Source: Actinoplanes utahensis | GTDB lineage: Bacteria; Actinomycetota; Actinomycetes; Mycobacteriales; Micromonosporaceae | Direction of reading: 5' to 3' | NCBI RefSeq assembly: GCF_016862455.1 | Contig: NZ_BOMZ01000015.1 | Span: 186,001 to 250,000, forward strand | Length of the DNA stretch: 64,000 nt | Shown: one piece after another, positions 1 through 9,459 of the stretch | Numbering within the stretch: the first letter of the stretch is position 1 | Layout: the number at the start of each line of letters is the position of its first letter | The notes under the pieces: model-generated | What the model saw: only the letters and a program-made list of their open reading frames with translations | Database searches by the model: none | Told to the model about the DNA's origin: nothing | Program-made: the position numbers and the translations under genes

Positions 1-906
1 GTCCAGCAGCTCGTCGACCCGCTGGACCGGCTGGTCGGCTGGCTCGACGAGCTGGAGGTGGGTGCGGCGGCCCTGGCCCGGCTGCTGGGCGTGGCGGCCG
101 GTCCGCCGCCGGCCGCCACGCCGAGGCCGGAGCCGGCCGGGAACCGGATGCGGGTGTGCGGGGTGCGCTTCTCCTACGAGCCGGGCCGGGAGGTGCTGCA
201 CGGCATCGACCTGGTTCTGGAGCCGGGCGAGCGGCTGGCCGTGGTCGGCGTCTCCGGGGCCGGCAAGTCCACCCTCGGCCGCCTGCTCGCCGGGGTGCAC
301 CAGCCGACCGCGGGCAGCATCACGGTCGGTGGGGTGCCGCTGGCCGCGCTGCCACCCGAGCGGCTGCGCGCCGAGGTGGCTCTGGTCACCCAGGAACACC
401 ACGTCTTCATCGGTACGCTCCGCGACAACCTCGCCATGGTCCGGCCGGGCGCGCAGGAGGGCGAGATCCGGGCCGCGCTCACCGCCGTACAGGCCCTCAC
501 CTGGGCCGACGAGCTGCCGAACGGCCTCAGCACGGTGGTCGGAGCCGGTGGTCATCCGCTGTCCCCGGCGCAGGCGCAGCAGGTGGCGCTGGCCCGGGTG
601 GTGATCGCCGACCCGCACACCCTGGTGCTCGACGAGGCGACCGCGATGCTGGATCCGCGGGCGGCCCGGGACCTGGAGCGATCCCTGGCGGCGGTGGTCA
701 GCGGCCGGACGGTGGTGGCGATCGCGCACCGGCTCTTCTCGGCGCACGACGCGGACCGGGTGGCGGTGGTGGAGGCCGGCCGGATCGTCGAGCTGGGCCC
801 GCACGACGAGCTGGTGGCGGCCGGTGGGGTGTACGCCGCCCTGTGGGACTCCTGGCAGGGCGGCGCGATGAAAAAGGCGCGCCCGGAGGGCGCGCCTTTC
901 CCGTAG
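1..906 (+). CDS. ABC exporter ATP-binding region, 5' truncated by the window
   Basis: The frame is open from base 1, so this is the C-terminal part of a longer protein; the start lies outside the window. The visible part has a short hydrophilic linker and then a full nucleotide-binding domain: Walker A VSGAGKST, Q-loop VTQEHH, Walker B TLVLDEAT and an H-loop histidine in IAHRL. This arrangement is typical of fused membrane/ATPase exporters. The signature motif reads LSPAQ instead of LSGGQ, which suggests a degenerate ATP site such as one half of a heterodimeric exporter. The last codons run through a transcription terminator stem, so the final dozen residues (MKKARPEGAPFP) are probably terminator-derived. 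The substrate cannot be told. Confidence 0.85.
   Translation, partial: VQQLVDPLDRLVGWLDELEVGAAALARLLGVAAGPPPAATPRPEPAGNRMRVCGVRFSYEPGREVLHGIDLVLEPGERLAVVGVSGAGKSTLGRLLAGVHQPTAGSITVGGVPLAALPPERLRAEVALVTQEHHVFIGTLRDNLAMVRPGAQEGEIRAALTAVQALTWADELPNGLSTVVGAGGHPLSPAQAQQVALARVVIADPHTLVLDEATAMLDPRAARDLERSLAAVVSGRTVVAIAHRLFSAHDADRVAVVEAGRIVELGPHDELVAAGGVYAALWDSWQGGAMKKARPEGAPFP
873..899. terminator. Bidirectional hairpin terminator inside the ABC gene's 3' end
   Basis: The arms AAAGGCGCGCC and GGCGCGCCTTT are perfect (11 bp) with loop CGGAG. Five A on the left give a U5 tract on the minus strand, so it terminates groEL transcription well. On the plus strand it ends the ABC transcript. It lies within the last codons of the ABC gene. 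Confidence 0.85.
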
Positions 907-919
907 ATCTACCGGGTGA

Positions 920-2584
<1,665 letters not shown>

Positions 2585-2593
2585 TCACGCACC

Positions 2594-2626
2594 GGCGCCC
2601 TGCCCCGAGATTCGGAACAGGGCGCC
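2594..2626 (-). other. Intercistronic hairpin between groES and groL
   Basis: The arms GGCGCCCTG and CAGGGCGCC (9 bp, 15-nt loop) lie between the two chaperonin genes. There is no U-tract. It could mark mRNA processing or partial attenuation that sets the GroES:GroEL ratio; this is inference. Confidence 0.5.
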
Positions 2627-2644
2627 TGCACAGACGGTTAGGTC

Positions 2645-2959
2645 TTACTTCTCGATGACCGCGAGGACGTCGCGGGCGGAGAGCACCAGGTACTCCTCGC
2701 CGGCGTACTTGACCTCGGTGCCGCCGTACTTCGAGTAGAGAACAACGTCGCCGACCTTGACATCGAGCGGGACGCGGTTGCCCTTGTCGTCGATCCGGCC
2801 GGGGCCGACGGCCAGGACGGTGCCCTCCTGGGGCTTCTCCTTGGCGGTGTCGGGGATCACGATGCCGGAGGCGGTCGTGGTCTCAGCCTCGTTCGCCTGG
2901 ACCACGATGCGGTCCTCGAGCGGCTTGATCGCAACCTTGGTCGCGGTAGTCACGGGCAT
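2645..2959 (-). CDS. groES: 10-kDa co-chaperonin GroES
   Basis: This 104-residue protein is the GroEL lid. It begins with the family pattern [11 protein letters not shown] and contains the mobile-loop region [14 protein letters not shown] and the C-terminal [17 protein letters not shown]. The length is normal for the family. The start ATG follows a strong AGGAGGG site. It is the first gene of the groES-groL operon and is read from a heat-shock promoter bracketed by two CIRCE operators, so HrcA repression is expected. Confidence 0.97.
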   Translation of the reverse strand: MPVTTATKVAIKPLEDRIVVQANEAETTTASGIVIPDTAKEKPQEGTVLAVGPGRIDDKGNRVPLDVKVGDVVLYSKYGGTEVKYAGEEYLVLSARDVLAVIEK

Positions 2960-3084
2960 ACCCTCCTGGGTATCAGGTTTCGCCGGCCGTGAAACAGGCC
3001 GGTCAATGCCTCATGCCACCGGGCGGGGCCGTCGTCGCGGGTGCCGGTCCGCCTGGTGCCTAACCGCACGGACGGGCCGCACGG

Positions 3085-3111
3085 CTGGCACCCTCATGGT
3101 GAGAGTGCTAA
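3085..3111 (-). promoter_or_regulatory. CIRCE operator, downstream copy (imperfect)
   Basis: The arms CTGGCACCC and GAGTGCTAA are separated by 9 bp, as in the CIRCE consensus TTAGCACTC-N9-GAGTGCTAA. The right arm is perfect and the left arm matches 6 of 9. It lies just downstream of the groES -10 box, around the start of transcription. Confidence 0.8.
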
Positions 3112-3116
3112 CGCCG

Positions 3117-3145
3117 AGACTATGCCGGAACTAGCACTCCGTCAA
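3117..3145 (-). promoter_or_regulatory. groES promoter
   Basis: On the minus strand TTGACG (3145-3140) and TAGTCT (3122-3117) are spaced by 17 bp. The -35 box lies in the spacer of the upstream CIRCE element and the second CIRCE lies just after the -10 box, so bound HrcA would block polymerase. Confidence 0.75.
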
Positions 3146-3157
3146 CCAGAGTGCCAA
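3131..3157 (-). promoter_or_regulatory. CIRCE operator, upstream copy
   Basis: The arms CTAGCACTC and GAGTGCCAA have a 9-bp spacer; each arm differs from the CIRCE consensus at one position. It overlaps the groES -35 box and ends 28 bp before the start of the divergent methyltransferase gene. Confidence 0.9.
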
Positions 3158-3184
3158 CCCGTCACGCCAGGGAGAATGCCTGCC

Positions 3185-4363
3185 ATGACCCCCGAGTTGT
3201 TGCGATTGTTGCGTACCCCTGAGGGGTTGAACGCCCTGGCCGCGGCGGTCGAGGTGACCGGCGGTGAGCCCCTCGCCGCAGCCTCGGCCATGCGGGCCCG
3301 GGGCTTCGGCGCGGACCTCGCCGCGGCCGCCTTGACCCAGGCTAGTTTGCGGGCGCGCGCCGCGATGAAGTTCGGCCCGGACGCTGCCCGGATGTTCTTC
3401 ACCAGGGCGGGCCTGGAGCAGGCCACCCGCGGTCCGGTCGCGGACCGGCGTGCCGCGCGGCTGGCCGCCTCCGGCGTCCGGACCCTCGCCGACCTGGGCT
3501 GCGGGCTGGGATCGGACGCGCTGGCCGCGGCCCGGCACGGCATCTCGGTGTACGCCGTGGACGCCGACCCGCTGACCGCCGCGCTGGCCGCCGCGAACGC
3601 CGAGGCCGCCGGGCTGGCCGACCTGATCACCGTGGCGTGCGCCGACGCCACCACGGTGCCGGTGGAGCGGTACGACGCGATCTTCGCCGACCCGGCCCGC
3701 CGTCAGGCCGGCCGCGGCCGGGTGTTCGACCCGAAGGCCTACTCGCCGCCGTGGGACTTCATCGCCGCCCTGCCCGGACGGGTGCCGCGCACGGTGCTGA
3801 AACTGGCGCCCGGCATCGACCACACGCTGCTGCCGCCGGGCGCCGAGGGTGAATGGGTCAGCGCCGGCGGCGACCTGGTGGAGGCCGCGTTCTGGTGCGG
3901 CCCGCTGGCCGGGGTGCCCCGCCGGGCCACCCTGATCGGCGCGGGCGTCACCGAGATCACCGGCTCGGGGGTGGAGCGGGCGCCGGTGGGCCCGGTCGGC
4001 GCGTGGATCTACGACCCCGACCCGGCGGTGGTCCGGTCACACCTGGTGGCCGAGTTCGCCGCGTCGGTCGGCGGCCGGCTGGGCGACCCGGACATCGCCT
4101 ACGTCTACACCGACGATCCGGTGGACACCCCGTTCGCCCGGCGGCTGGCGGTGACCGAGGTGCTCCCGTTCTCGCTGAAGAGACTGCGGGCGCTGCTGCG
4201 GGACCGCGGGGTCGGCGTGCTGGAGATCCGCAAGCGGGGCTCCGCGCTCGTGCCCGACCAGCTGCGCAAGGACCTGAGACTGGCCGGGCCGAACGCGGCG
4301 GGACTGGTGCTGACCCGGGTGGACGGCGCGCCGGTCGTCCTGCTGACGGAGATGGCGCGGTAG
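3185..4363 (+). CDS. Class I SAM-dependent methyltransferase, THUMP-like C-terminus
   Basis: This 392-residue cytoplasmic protein has the SAM-binding motif I LADLGCGLGSDALA, an acidic motif II (VYAVDADPLT) and the motif IV-like FADPARR. The C-terminal third has an alpha/beta layout like the THUMP-like domain found in this actinobacterial family. The substrate is unknown; RNA is plausible because THUMP-type domains accompany RNA-modifying enzymes. I chose the ATG at 3185, which has GGAG ten bases upstream; an ATG at 3176 is in frame but too close to that site. It is divergent from groES across the CIRCE operators. Confidence 0.8.
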   Translation: MTPELLRLLRTPEGLNALAAAVEVTGGEPLAAASAMRARGFGADLAAAALTQASLRARAAMKFGPDAARMFFTRAGLEQATRGPVADRRAARLAASGVRTLADLGCGLGSDALAAARHGISVYAVDADPLTAALAAANAEAAGLADLITVACADATTVPVERYDAIFADPARRQAGRGRVFDPKAYSPPWDFIAALPGRVPRTVLKLAPGIDHTLLPPGAEGEWVSAGGDLVEAAFWCGPLAGVPRRATLIGAGVTEITGSGVERAPVGPVGAWIYDPDPAVVRSHLVAEFAASVGGRLGDPDIAYVYTDDPVDTPFARRLAVTEVLPFSLKRLRALLRDRGVGVLEIRKRGSALVPDQLRKDLRLAGPNAAGLVLTRVDGAPVVLLTEMAR

Positions 4364-4369
4364 TACCGT
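4364..4369 (+). promoter_or_regulatory. -10 box for a leaderless ybaK transcript
   Basis: TACCGT is followed by 6 nt and then the ATG of the next gene, the spacing expected when transcription begins at the start codon. No Shine-Dalgarno sequence is present. Confidence 0.5.
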
Positions 4370-4375
4370 GCGCGC

Positions 4376-4858
4376 ATGGCCAAGAAAGCGGCGGGCACGC
4401 CGGCGACCGTCCTGCTGACCGCCGAGCGGGTGGCGCACACCCTGCATCCGTACGACGTGTCACCGGACGCCCCGAACTACGGTGCGCTCGTCGCGCAGGC
4501 TCTCGGTGTGGCGCCGGAGGCGGTGTTCAAGACCCTGGTGGCCGAGGTCGACGGCCACCTCGTGGTCGGGGTGGTGCCGGTGACCGGCGACCTCGACCTG
4601 AAGGCGCTCGCGGCGGCCGCCGGCGGCAAGCGGGCGGTCCTCGCCGACCGGGCGGCCGCCGAGCGCAGCAGCGGTTACGTGCGCGGCGGGATCAGCCCGC
4701 TGGGCCAGCGCAAGCGCCTGCCCACGGTGATCGACGACACCGCCGGGAGCCTCGATCTGATGTACGTCTCCGCGGGCCGCCGTGGCCTCCAGGTGTCGCT
4801 CGCCCCGGCCGATCTGATTCGGCTGACCGGAGCCACCACCGCCCCGCTGCGCACTTAG
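4376..4858 (+). CDS. ybaK: Cys-tRNA(Pro)/aminoacyl-tRNA deacylase, YbaK/EbsC family
   Basis: This 160-residue protein of the YbaK family hydrolyses mischarged Cys-tRNA(Pro), a quality-control step in translation. Recognisable parts are the N-terminal TPATVLLTAERVAHTLHPYD, VFKTLVAEVDG, the GDLDLKALAAAAGGK stretch containing the family's conserved lysine, and the GGISPLGQRKRLPTVID segment that shapes the active site. The length is typical. It begins 12 bp after the methyltransferase gene and is probably leaderless. Confidence 0.92.
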   Translation: MAKKAAGTPATVLLTAERVAHTLHPYDVSPDAPNYGALVAQALGVAPEAVFKTLVAEVDGHLVVGVVPVTGDLDLKALAAAAGGKRAVLADRAAAERSSGYVRGGISPLGQRKRLPTVIDDTAGSLDLMYVSAGRRGLQVSLAPADLIRLTGATTAPLRT

Positions 4859-4943
4859 GCTTGACCTCGGGGGGACCGTGTTTGCGGGATCGTTATCGCA
4901 GGCCACGGGATAGACCATCGTTGCCGCTTGTGTTCTGCGCCAC

Positions 4944-4963
4944 GGCGCGAATACGTTCGCGCC
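4944..4963 (+). promoter_or_regulatory. Candidate operator upstream of the sugar transporter
   Basis: The perfect palindrome GGCGCGAA-TACG-TTCGCGCC ends 18 bp before the xylF ribosome site. It is a reasonable site for the ROK repressor encoded at the end of this gene set, or for a general catabolite regulator. There is no binding evidence, and a short mRNA hairpin is the alternative. Confidence 0.4.
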
Positions 4964-4997
4964 CCGGATGTACCTCCCCCCGAAAGGAACTGTAGGG

Positions 4998-6083
4998 ATG
5001 CGTAAGGGAATCTGTGCCCTTGCCGCGGCCGGCCTTCTGGCCACCGGAGGTGTGGCCGCCTGCGGCCGGCAGAAAGACGGCCCCGGCAACGGCACGAAGG
5101 CGCAGGTCGGCGTGATCCTGCCGGACACCCGGAGTTCGGCCCGCTGGGAGTCCGCCGACCTCAAGTACCTCACCGAGGCGTTCGCCGCGGCCGGCGTCAC
5201 GGCCGAGATCAAGAACGCCCAGGGTGACAAGGCCCTGTTCCAGACCATCGCGGACGGGATGATCCAGAGCGGCGTCGAGGTCCTGATGATCGTCAACCTG
5301 GACTCCGGCACGGGCAAGAACGTGCTGGACAACGCCAGGAAGGCCGGGATCCGTACGATCGACTACGACCGGCTCACCCTCAACGGCGGCGCCGACTACT
5401 ACGTCACCTTCGACAACGTCGAGGTCGGCCGCCTCCAGGGTCAGGGTCTGGTGGACTGCCTCACCGCCGCCGGGGTCACGAAGCCGGTGGTGTCGTACCT
5501 CAACGGGTCGCCCACCGACAACAACGCCACCCAGTTCAAGACGGGTTACCACTCGGTCCTGCAGCCGAGGTTCGACTCCGGCGAGTACCTCCAGGGCCCG
5601 GACCAGGACGTTCCGGAGTGGGACAACGCCCGGGGTGGCACGATCTTCGAACAGCAGCTCACCCGCAACAACCGGATCGCCGGCGTGATCGCCGCCAACG
5701 ACGGCGTCGCCAACGCCGTCATCGAGGTGCTGAAGAAGAACAAGCTGAACGGGACGGTGCCGGTGACCGGCCAGGACGCCACCGTCCAAGGACTACAGAA
5801 CATCCTCGCCGGCGACCAGTGCATGACCGTCTACAAGGCGATCGACAAGGAGGCCGCCGCCGCCGCCGGCCTGGCCGCCGCCCTGGTCAAGGGGCAGACG
5901 CCGACGGCCACCGGCCTGATCACCGACCCGCAGACGAATCAGCCGGTCAAGTCGGTGCTGCTGCAACCGGTCGCCGTCACCAGGGAGAACATGAGGACTG
6001 TCGTCGACGACGGGTACGTCACCAAGGCGGAGCTCTGCACGGGCGCCTTCGAGAAGGCCTGCGCCGAAGCGGGCATCAGCTGA
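4998..6083 (+). CDS. xylF: Sugar ABC transporter substrate-binding lipoprotein, XylF-like
   Basis: This 361-residue exported lipoprotein has an N-terminal Lys/Arg-rich start, a hydrophobic core and the lipobox VAAC (Cys about 27). The mature part is a type-1 periplasmic binding fold; VGVILPDTRSSARWE, the IDYDRL motif and FDNVEVGRLQGQ resemble D-xylose-binding XylF. It would capture a pentose or related sugar outside the membrane for the permease encoded downstream. The ATG at 4998 follows AAAGGAA. It is the first gene of a SBP-ATPase-permease operon followed by a ROK regulator. The exact sugar is inferred only. Confidence 0.85.
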   Translation: MRKGICALAAAGLLATGGVAACGRQKDGPGNGTKAQVGVILPDTRSSARWESADLKYLTEAFAAAGVTAEIKNAQGDKALFQTIADGMIQSGVEVLMIVNLDSGTGKNVLDNARKAGIRTIDYDRLTLNGGADYYVTFDNVEVGRLQGQGLVDCLTAAGVTKPVVSYLNGSPTDNNATQFKTGYHSVLQPRFDSGEYLQGPDQDVPEWDNARGGTIFEQQLTRNNRIAGVIAANDGVANAVIEVLKKNKLNGTVPVTGQDATVQGLQNILAGDQCMTVYKAIDKEAAAAAGLAAALVKGQTPTATGLITDPQTNQPVKSVLLQPVAVTRENMRTVVDDGYVTKAELCTGAFEKACAEAGIS

Positions 6084-6112
6084 CCCGCGCACCGAACGAA
6101 GGAGAGACATCC

Positions 6113-6916
6113 GTGGCCGCGAAACCGCTCCTCGAGCTGCGCGGGATCGACAAGAGCTTCGGCCCCGTACGGGTCCTGCACGACGTCTCGCTGAGCGTCT
6201 ACCCGGGCGAGGTGACCGCTCTGGTCGGCGACAACGGAGCCGGCAAGTCGACGCTGGTGAAGTGCATCAGCGGCATCTACCCGATCGACGCGGGCACGGT
6301 GACCTTCGAGGGCCGGGAGGTCGCCGTGCACAGCCCGCGGGACGCCGCCGAGCTGGGCATCGAGGTCGTCTACCAGGACCTGGCGCTCTGCGACAACCTG
6401 GACATCGTCCAGAACATGTTCCTGGGCCGGGAGATCAGGCGCGGCATCGCCCTGGACGAGCCGGCCATGGAACGGCTGGCCGGGGAGACCCTGGCCAGCC
6501 TCTCGGTACGCAGCGTCAACTCGCTGCGCCAACTGGTGTCCAGCCTGTCCGGTGGCGAGCGGCAGACCGTGGCGATCGCCAAGGCGGTCCTGTGGAACAG
6601 CCGGATCGTCATCCTGGACGAGCCGACCGCCGCGCTCGGTGTGGCACAGACCACCCACGTGCTGGAACTGGTCCGCCGGCTGGCCGACAACGGGCTCAGC
6701 GTGGTGCTCATCTCGCACAACATGAACGACGTCTTCGCCGTCGCGGACCGGATCGCCGCGCTCTACCTGGGCCGGACGGCGGCCCAGGTGCGCGCGAGCG
6801 ACGTCACCCACGCCCAGGTCGTCGAGTTGATCACCATTGGGCGCAGTGGGAATCTTGGCCTTCCGCCCGAGGCGCCCAACGACTTCGCCGACCTTCTGCC
6901 CGGAGCTCCCCGATGA
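6113..6916 (+). CDS. xylG: Sugar ABC transporter ATPase, single-domain XylG type
   Basis: This 267-residue ATP-binding subunit powers sugar import. Motifs are Walker A GDNGAGKST, Q-loop VVYQDLALCDN, signature LSGGERQ, Walker B IVILDEPTAAL and H-loop VVLISHNM. It has one nucleotide-binding domain, as in the short XylG proteins of actinomycetes, whereas enterobacterial XylG has two. The GTG start at 6113 has GAAGGAGAG upstream. It ends in a 4-bp ATGA overlap with the permease gene, which indicates translational coupling. Confidence 0.88.
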   Translation: MAAKPLLELRGIDKSFGPVRVLHDVSLSVYPGEVTALVGDNGAGKSTLVKCISGIYPIDAGTVTFEGREVAVHSPRDAAELGIEVVYQDLALCDNLDIVQNMFLGREIRRGIALDEPAMERLAGETLASLSVRSVNSLRQLVSSLSGGERQTVAIAKAVLWNSRIVILDEPTAALGVAQTTHVLELVRRLADNGLSVVLISHNMNDVFAVADRIAALYLGRTAAQVRASDVTHAQVVELITIGRSGNLGLPPEAPNDFADLLPGAPR

Positions 6917-8175
6917 CCAGCATGACGACGTTCGAGACCCCCGGCGGGGTGACGGCCGCCAAGCCGACCGTCGCTGGGCATGTCCGGGACTATCTGGCCC
7001 GGATCCGCGGCGGGGATCTCGGCGCGCTGCCCGCGGTGCTGGGCCTCGTACTCCTCACGCTGATCTTCGGCAGTGCCGAGCCGGAGACGTTCTTCAGCGC
7101 CGGCAACTTCGCCAACCTGTTCAATCAGGCCGCCGGCGTCACCATGATCGCGATGGGCCTGGTCTTCGTTCTGCTGCTCGGCGAGATCGACCTGTCGGCC
7201 GGGTACGCCGCCGGCGTCTGCGGCGCGGTACTGGCGATCCTGCTCACCGATTTCGGTTACCCGCAGCCCGTCGCCCTGGTGGCCGCCCTGGCCGCCGGCG
7301 CCGCGATCGGGCTGGTGCTCGGCTTCCTGGTCGCCAAGATCGGCATCCCGTCGTTCGTGGTCACCCTGGCGGCTTTCCTCGCCTTCCAGGGTGTCCTGCT
7401 GAACCTGCTCGGCGAGAGCCAGATCGTCTCCATCCCGGACGGTTTCATCAAGTCGCTGAACAAGGACAGCCTTCCGGTCACCTGGAGCTGGATCCTGGCC
7501 GGCGTCGCGACGGCCGGCTACGCGGTCGCGCAGCTCCTGCGCTTCCGCGCACGGACCCGGTACGGGCTGGTCACCGAACCGATCGGGATCGTGCTGTTCC
7601 GGATCGCCGGTCTCGCCGCGCTGGTCCTGACCGCGACCGCGGTGCTCACCCAGGAGCGGGCCATCAATCCGGACGTCACCTCGCTCAAGGGCGTCCCGAT
7701 CGCGGTGCCGGTGATCGGCGGCTTCCTGGTGCTGTGGACCTTCGTGCTCGGCCGCACCTCGTACGGCCGGCACGTCTACGCGGTGGGTGGCAACCCGGAG
7801 GCCTCCCGCCGGGCCGGCATCCCCGTCGACCGGATCCGCATCTCGGTCTTCGTGGTCTGCTCGTTCATGACCGCGGCCGGCGGCATCATGCTGGTGAGCC
7901 GGGCCGGTTCGGTCGACCCCGGCACCGGCGGCAGCAGCACCCTGCTCAACGCCGTCGGCGCCGCGGTGATCGGCGGCATCAGCCTCTTCGGAGGCAAGGG
8001 AAAGGTGATCCACGCCGTGATCGGTGGCGCGGTGATCGCGGTCATCGACAATGGCATGTACCTGATGGACTTCTCGTCCGGCACCCGCTACATCTTCACG
8101 GGTGTGATCCTGCTTGTCGCGGCCGGCGTCGACGCGCTGGCCCGGCGCCGGGCCGCCGCGACCGGCAACAGGTAA
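6913..8175 (+). CDS. xylH: Sugar ABC transporter permease, XylH-like
   Basis: This 420-residue polytopic inner-membrane protein is of the BPD_transp_2 / ribose-xylose permease family. It has about ten hydrophobic segments starting near residue 35 (LPAVLGLVLLTLIFG), the family motif GEIDLSAGYAAG and the cytoplasmic coupling segment RTSYGRHVYAVGGNPEASRR that contacts the ATPase. The start codon overlaps the xylG stop (ATGA). With XylF and XylG it forms a complete importer. Confidence 0.9.
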   Translation: MTSMTTFETPGGVTAAKPTVAGHVRDYLARIRGGDLGALPAVLGLVLLTLIFGSAEPETFFSAGNFANLFNQAAGVTMIAMGLVFVLLLGEIDLSAGYAAGVCGAVLAILLTDFGYPQPVALVAALAAGAAIGLVLGFLVAKIGIPSFVVTLAAFLAFQGVLLNLLGESQIVSIPDGFIKSLNKDSLPVTWSWILAGVATAGYAVAQLLRFRARTRYGLVTEPIGIVLFRIAGLAALVLTATAVLTQERAINPDVTSLKGVPIAVPVIGGFLVLWTFVLGRTSYGRHVYAVGGNPEASRRAGIPVDRIRISVFVVCSFMTAAGGIMLVSRAGSVDPGTGGSSTLLNAVGAAVIGGISLFGGKGKVIHAVIGGAVIAVIDNGMYLMDFSSGTRYIFTGVILLVAAGVDALARRRAAATGNR

Positions 8176-8212
8176 CGATGGTCGAGTCACGGGGACGGGG
8201 AACGAAACGCTG

Positions 8213-9391
8213 ATGCGCGCGAGCCCGAGCCAGGAAGAGGTGCGCCGGCACAACCTGGGAACCCTCCTGCGGTACGTGCACGTCCACGGCGCCACCTCCC
8301 GGGCCGAGCTCACCACCCGCCTCGGCTTGAACCGCAGCACCATCGGCGCTCTCACCTCCGACCTGATCGGCGCCGGGCTGGTCACCGAGGCGGCGCCCCG
8401 CGAGACCGGCCGCGCCGGCCGCCCGTCGCTGGTGGTCCGGCCCGAGTCCGGCCGGGTGTACGCCTACGCCCTCAGCATCGAGGTCGACCGGATCCGCGCC
8501 GCCCGCGTCGGTCTGGGCGGCCGCATCCTCGAGCAGTACGAGACCGCCCGCCCACCCGGCATGAGCACCGCCGAGGCGGTCCGCCCGCTGGCCCGGTTCG
8601 TCTCGACGATGCGTTCCGGGGTGCCCGACGACGGCCGCTGCGTGGGCAGTGGCGTCGCGGTGTCCGGCATGGCCCGCGGCGAGGACGGCATGGTCCGGCT
8701 CGCCCCGGTGGCCGGCTGGCTGGAGGAGCCGCTCGGCGAGGCGCTCCGTTCCGGCCTCGGCGAACACGGGCAGATCAGCGTCGGCAACCACGCCGACGTG
8801 TGCGCCCTCGCCGAACACTCGCGCGGGGCCGCGGCCGGCTCCGACAACGTCATCTACCTCTACGGCGATGTCGGGATCGGGGCCGGGATCGTGGCCGGCG
8901 GGCGGCGGGTGATCGGCCACGGCGGGTACGGCGGCGAGGTCGGGCACATGGTCGTCAACCCGTACGGCTCGGCCTGCAGTTGCGGCTCCCGCGGCTGCTG
9001 GGAGACCGAGGTCGGCGAGCACGCCCTGCTGCGCCTGTCCGGCCGCGCCGACCGCAGCGGCCGGGACGCGGTGCTCGCCGTGGTGGACGCCGCGATGCGC
9101 GGGGACAGCCAGGCCCAGCACGCGTTACGGCAGGTCGGTGACTGGATCGGGTTCGGCGTCGGCAACCTGGTCAACATCTTCAACCCGGAAGTGATCATTT
9201 TCGGCGGCACGTTGCGGGACGTCTATCTCGGCGCGGCGGCGCAGATCCGCAGCCGGCTCAACGCGATCGGTCTGCCGGCCTTCCGCGAGCACGTCCGGCT
9301 GCGCACCCCGGAACTCGGCACCGACGCCGCCCTGATCGGCGCCGCCGAGCTCGCCTTCGAGCATCTCCTCGACGATCCGCTGGTCATCTGA
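8213..9391 (+). CDS. ROK-family transcriptional regulator (XylR/NagC-like)
   Basis: This 392-residue protein has an N-terminal winged helix-turn-helix (TSRAELTTRLGLNRSTIGALTSDL, residues about 25-48) and a ROK sugar-kinase-like body. The zinc site CSCGSRGCWE is intact and the glycine-rich GDVGIGAGIVAGG is present. Such proteins repress sugar-uptake genes and release DNA on binding the sugar. Placement immediately after xylFGH suggests it controls that operon, possibly through the palindrome at 4944-4963. The ATG at 8213 has only a weak purine-rich site. A kinase role is less likely because the DNA-binding domain is clear. Confidence 0.88.
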   Translation: MRASPSQEEVRRHNLGTLLRYVHVHGATSRAELTTRLGLNRSTIGALTSDLIGAGLVTEAAPRETGRAGRPSLVVRPESGRVYAYALSIEVDRIRAARVGLGGRILEQYETARPPGMSTAEAVRPLARFVSTMRSGVPDDGRCVGSGVAVSGMARGEDGMVRLAPVAGWLEEPLGEALRSGLGEHGQISVGNHADVCALAEHSRGAAAGSDNVIYLYGDVGIGAGIVAGGRRVIGHGGYGGEVGHMVVNPYGSACSCGSRGCWETEVGEHALLRLSGRADRSGRDAVLAVVDAAMRGDSQAQHALRQVGDWIGFGVGNLVNIFNPEVIIFGGTLRDVYLGAAAQIRSRLNAIGLPAFREHVRLRTPELGTDAALIGAAELAFEHLLDDPLVI

Positions 9392-9439
9392 GAGGTCCGC
9401 GGCGATCTCTTCACCCGGAAACCGGCGAGTATCGCGGAA

Positions 9440-9459
9440 GATCTATGCTGCCCGCCATG
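9440..9459 (+). promoter_or_regulatory. Leaderless-type start region, copy 1
   Basis: TATGCT (9444-9449) lies 7 nt before ATG 9457. The 20 bases from 9440 to 9459 are identical to those before the second copy of the module at 12008-12027, although the flanks differ. Confidence 0.6.
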
